A stretch of 6,132 bases of DNA from NCBI RefSeq assembly GCF_032075065.1, contig NZ_DAMAZC010000239.1, forward strand, positions 1 through 6,132. Direction: 5' to 3'. This DNA is from Atlantibacter sp032075065. GTDB lineage: Bacteria; Pseudomonadota; Gammaproteobacteria; Enterobacterales; Enterobacteriaceae. The stretch's first letter is position 1, and the number at the start of each line of letters is the position of its first letter. Under the pieces are notes generated by a model that worked only from the letters and a program-made list of their open reading frames with translations, was not told where the DNA came from and searched no databases. A program made the position numbers and the translations under genes. Shown one piece after another: positions 3,228 through 6,132 of this stretch.

Positions 3228-6132
3228 TTACTTCGTGATTTGCGCGTGCATCTCCTGCACGGAAATTACTTTTTCTTTCGCATCCGCATTTAACGCCATC
3301 GCCGTCGCGAAACCGCCGTTCAACGTGGTGTCGTAATGCACCTTGTACTGCAGTGCGCTGCGGCGGATCAGTTTGGAATCCTCAATCGCCTGGCGTCCTG
3401 CGGTAGTGTTGATGATGTAGGTGTATTCGCCATTCTTGATACGGTCCTGAATATGCGGACGGCCTTCGTGCACTTTGTTCACCAGCCGCGGATTAATGCC
3501 CGCTTCGCCCAGCACAATCGCGGTGCCGTGGGTGGCATCCAGCTCAAAGCCCTGTTTCAGCAGTTTCGCCGCCAGATCCACCACGCGCTCTTTGTCGCCT
3601 TCACGCACCGACAGCAGCGCGCGACCTGATTTCTTCATAGTCGAGTTACTACCCAGCTGCGCTTTGGCGAACGCTTCCGCGAAGGTACGGCCCACGCCCA
3701 TCACTTCGCCGGTTGAGCGCATTTCTGGCCCTAACAGCGGGTCAACGCCCGGGAACTTATTGAACGGCAGCACCACTTCTTTCACCGAATAATACGGCGG
3801 TATGATCTCTTTGGTGACGCCCTGTTCAGTCAGCGTTTTGCCCGCCATCACGCGCGCCGCCACTTTCGCTAAAGCCACGCCGGTGGCTTTGGAAACGAAC
3901 GGCACGGTACGCGCGGCGCGTGGATTTACTTCAATCAGGTACACTTCGTTGTCTTTCACCGCGAACTGCACGTTCATCAGGCCGCGAACCTGCAATTCCA
4001 TCGCCAGTTTCTGCACCTGCTGGCGCATCACGTTCTGGATATCCTGGCTCAGGGTGTAGGCCGGCAGTGAACAGGCGGAGTCGCCGGAGTGGACGCCCGC
4101 CTGCTCGATATGCTCCATGATGCCGCCAATCAGCACCATTTCGCCGTCGCAGATGGCGTCAACGTCCACTTCCACCGCGTCGTCGAGGAAGCGGTCCAGC
4201 AGTACCGGCGCATCGTTAGACACGCTGACCGCCGTCAGGAAGTAGCGGCGCAGGTCGGATTCGTCATAAACGATTTCCATCGCGCGACCGCCCAGTACGT
4301 AGGAGGGACGCACCACCAGCGGGTAACCGATTTGCGCGGCTTTCTCTACCGCCTGCTCAATGGCGGTCACGGTGGCGTTAGCCGGTTGTTTCAGCTTCAG
4401 GCGATCCACCGCCTGCTGGAAGCGCTCGCGGTCTTCCGCACGGTCGATGGCGTCCGGGCTGGTGCCGATAATCGGCACGCCTGCGGCTTCCAGCTCACGC
4501 GCCAGTTTCAGCGGCGTCTGGCCGCCGTACTGGACGATCACGCCTTTCGGCTTCTCGATACGTACGATTTCCAGCACGTCTTCCAGGGTCACCGGTTCAA
4601 AGTACAGACGGTCGGAGGTGTCGTAATCGGTGGAGACGGTTTCCGGGTTGCAGTTGACCATAATGGTTTCGTAACCATCTTCGCGCAGCGCCAGCGAGGC
4701 GTGTACGCAGCAGTAGTCAAACTCGATGCCCTGGCCGATGCGGTTCGGTCCGCCGCCCAGCACCATGATTTTTTCGCGATCCGGGTTCGGACGCGATTCG
4801 CACTCGTCTTCATAGGTGGAGTACATGTAGGCGGTATCGGTAGCGAATTCCGCCGCGCAGGTATCCACGCGTTTGTAAACCGGGTGCAGATTATACTGTT
4901 CGCGCAGTTTGCGGATTTCCGATTCACGTACCCCAACCAGCTTCGCCAGGCGCGCGTCGGCAAAACCTTTACGCTTGAGGGTCCACAGGAAATCTGCCGT
5001 CAGGCCAGTGATGCCCACGTCCGCCACCTGCTCTTCCAGGCGAACCAGTTCCTCGATTTGCACCAGGAACCAGCGGTCGATATTGGTCAGGTTGAACACC
5101 CCGTCAACCGACAGGCCGGCGCGGAAAGCGTCAGCGATGTACCAGATACGCTCGGCACCAGCGTCTTTCAGCTCGCGGCGGATTTTGGTCAGCGCGTCCG
5201 GCTCATCAAGGTTTACTTTCGGATCAAAACCGGTCGCGCCCACTTCCAGGCCGCGCAGCGCTTTCTGCATCGATTCCTGCTGGGTGCGGCCAATCGCCAT
5301 CACTTCGCCGACCGATTTCATCTGGGTGGTCAGACGGTCATTCGCGCCCGCGAATTTCTCGAAGTTAAAGCGTGGGATTTTGGTGACCACGTAGTCGATA
5401 GACGGTTCAAACGATGCCGGGGTACGGCCGCCGGTGATGTCGTTCATCAACTCGTCGAGTGTGTAGCCCACCGCCAGTTTCGCCGCCACTTTAGCAATCG
5501 GGAAGCCGGTAGCTTTCGAGGCCAGCGCGGAAGAACGCGACACGCGCGGGTTCATTTCGATAACAATCAGGCGACCGTTTTTCGGGTTTACCGCGAACTG
5601 GACGTTAGAACCGCCGGTTTCCACGCCGATTTCACGCAGTACCGCCATCGAGGCGTTACGCATGATTTGATACTCTTTGTCGGTCAGGGTCTGCGCCGGG
5701 GCAACGGTAATGGAGTCACCGGTGTGGATGCCCATGGCGTCGAAGTTTTCGATAGAGCAAACGATGATGCAGTTGTCGTTTTTATCACGCACCACTTCCA
5801 TCTCGTACTCTTTCCAGCCGATCAGCGATTCGTCGATCAGCAGTTCATTGGTCGGAGAGAGATCCAGGCCGCGTTCGCAAATCTCTTCAAACTCTTCACG
5901 GTTGTAAGCGATGCCGCCGCCGGTGCCGCCCATGGTGAAGGACGGACGGATGATGCACGGGTAGCCGACGTCCGCCGCCACCGCCAGCGCTTCTTCCATG
6001 GTATGCGCAATACCGGAACGCGCGGTGTCGAGGCCGATTTTCTTCATCGCGACGTCAAAACGACGGCGGTCTTCCGCTTTGTCGATGGCGTCAGCGGTCG
6101 CGCCAATCATGGTGACGCCGAATTCTGCCAGT
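3228..6132 (-). CDS. carB: Carbamoyl-phosphate synthase large subunit (5' end outside window)
   Basis: The window holds 967 codons of carB, from residue 108 (E. coli numbering) to the stop; about 107 N-terminal residues lie beyond the right edge. The ATG at 6110 is internal Met115, since the upstream codons LAEFGVT match E. coli LEEFGVT. CarB makes carbamoyl phosphate for pyrimidines and arginine from bicarbonate, two ATP and ammonia supplied by CarA. The first ATP-grasp half shows Arg129 (EDRRRF), Arg169 (IIRPSFTMGG) and metal ligands Glu299 and Asn301 (IEMNPR). The oligomerisation domain spans about 401-553. The second ATP-grasp half has Arg715 (VVRPSYVLGG), Glu841 and Asn843 (IEVNPRAART). 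The C-terminal regulatory domain (about 934-1074), which binds UMP, IMP and ornithine, keeps ATHGT, NKVHEGR and NTTxGR. The predicted total of 1074 is one more than E. coli, explained by the tail AQITK against AQIK. No frameshift is seen. It is convergent with bluR; carA should lie to the right. Confidence 0.98.
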   Translation of the reverse strand, partial: LAEFGVTMIGATADAIDKAEDRRRFDVAMKKIGLDTARSGIAHTMEEALAVAADVGYPCIIRPSFTMGGTGGGIAYNREEFEEICERGLDLSPTNELLIDESLIGWKEYEMEVVRDKNDNCIIVCSIENFDAMGIHTGDSITVAPAQTLTDKEYQIMRNASMAVLREIGVETGGSNVQFAVNPKNGRLIVIEMNPRVSRSSALASKATGFPIAKVAAKLAVGYTLDELMNDITGGRTPASFEPSIDYVVTKIPRFNFEKFAGANDRLTTQMKSVGEVMAIGRTQQESMQKALRGLEVGATGFDPKVNLDEPDALTKIRRELKDAGAERIWYIADAFRAGLSVDGVFNLTNIDRWFLVQIEELVRLEEQVADVGITGLTADFLWTLKRKGFADARLAKLVGVRESEIRKLREQYNLHPVYKRVDTCAAEFATDTAYMYSTYEDECESRPNPDREKIMVLGGGPNRIGQGIEFDYCCVHASLALREDGYETIMVNCNPETVSTDYDTSDRLYFEPVTLEDVLEIVRIEKPKGVIVQYGGQTPLKLARELEAAGVPIIGTSPDAIDRAEDRERFQQAVDRLKLKQPANATVTAIEQAVEKAAQIGYPLVVRPSYVLGGRAMEIVYDESDLRRYFLTAVSVSNDAPVLLDRFLDDAVEVDVDAICDGEMVLIGGIMEHIEQAGVHSGDSACSLPAYTLSQDIQNVMRQQVQKLAMELQVRGLMNVQFAVKDNEVYLIEVNPRAARTVPFVSKATGVALAKVAARVMAGKTLTEQGVTKEIIPPYYSVKEVVLPFNKFPGVDPLLGPEMRSTGEVMGVGRTFAEAFAKAQLGSNSTMKKSGRALLSVREGDKERVVDLAAKLLKQGFELDATHGTAIVLGEAGINPRLVNKVHEGRPHIQDRIKNGEYTYIINTTAGRQAIEDSKLIRRSALQYKVHYDTTLNGGFATAMALNADAKEKVISVQEMHAQITK

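Noticed and set aside
3336..5907. Several plus-strand frames of 60-161 codons opposite carB
   Set aside because: They mirror the GC-rich codon pattern of carB, with Ser/Arg-rich products typical of antisense shadows.
6108..6110. ATG as the start of a 960-residue CarB
   Set aside because: It corresponds to internal Met115. The upstream in-frame codons continue the CarB sequence to the window edge.
1..6132. CRISPR arrays, tRNA/rRNA genes, insertion sequences, attachment sites
   Set aside because: No regularly spaced repeats, tRNA-like folds, transposase frames or terminal repeats were seen anywhere in the window.

Overview
The window comes from an enterobacterial chromosome (Enterobacteriaceae, close to Escherichia/Enterobacter/Citrobacter/Klebsiella-type genomes). 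Its C-terminal 967 codons of carB are nearly collinear with E. coli CarB as I remember it, and the rest is the BluF/BluR blue-light and cold switch with its target genes ycgZ and ymgA. The species cannot be fixed from the sequence alone. The arrangement is not that of E. coli K-12, where carAB and bluR-bluF-ycgZ lie far apart.

Layout from left to right: ymgA (minus strand, cut off by the left edge), a 165-bp gap with two short hairpins, ycgZ (minus), and a 445-bp AT-rich divergent control region. Then come bluF (plus, BLUF photoreceptor plus degenerate EAL domain), a 225-bp control region, bluR (plus, MerR-family repressor), a short convergent gap with a stem-loop, and carB (minus, 5' end beyond the right edge).

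The regulatory logic is visible in the DNA. The heptamer TTGTACA or its complement occurs in the divergent region, just upstream of bluR and once inside bluF, and I found none in the 2.9 kb of carB by eye. Next to ycgZ it forms a 7-7-7 inverted repeat, beside a degenerate copy that overlaps the likely ycgZ -10 element. Upstream of bluR it forms a perfect 9-3-9 palindrome. These are the expected kind of MerR-type BluR operators. In E. coli, BluR represses ycgZ-ymgA-ariR, and light-activated BluF binds BluR and lifts repression. The small proteins then act through the Rcs phosphorelay on biofilm matrix genes. The palindrome before bluR suggests negative autoregulation here, and a site near a possible bluF promoter suggests that bluF may also be controlled.

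No new type of system was found. The points most worth following are the operator architecture, the bluR start site (a long GTG-initiated frame would swallow the operator), the partly restored EAL signature in BluF, and the placement of the module beside carB.
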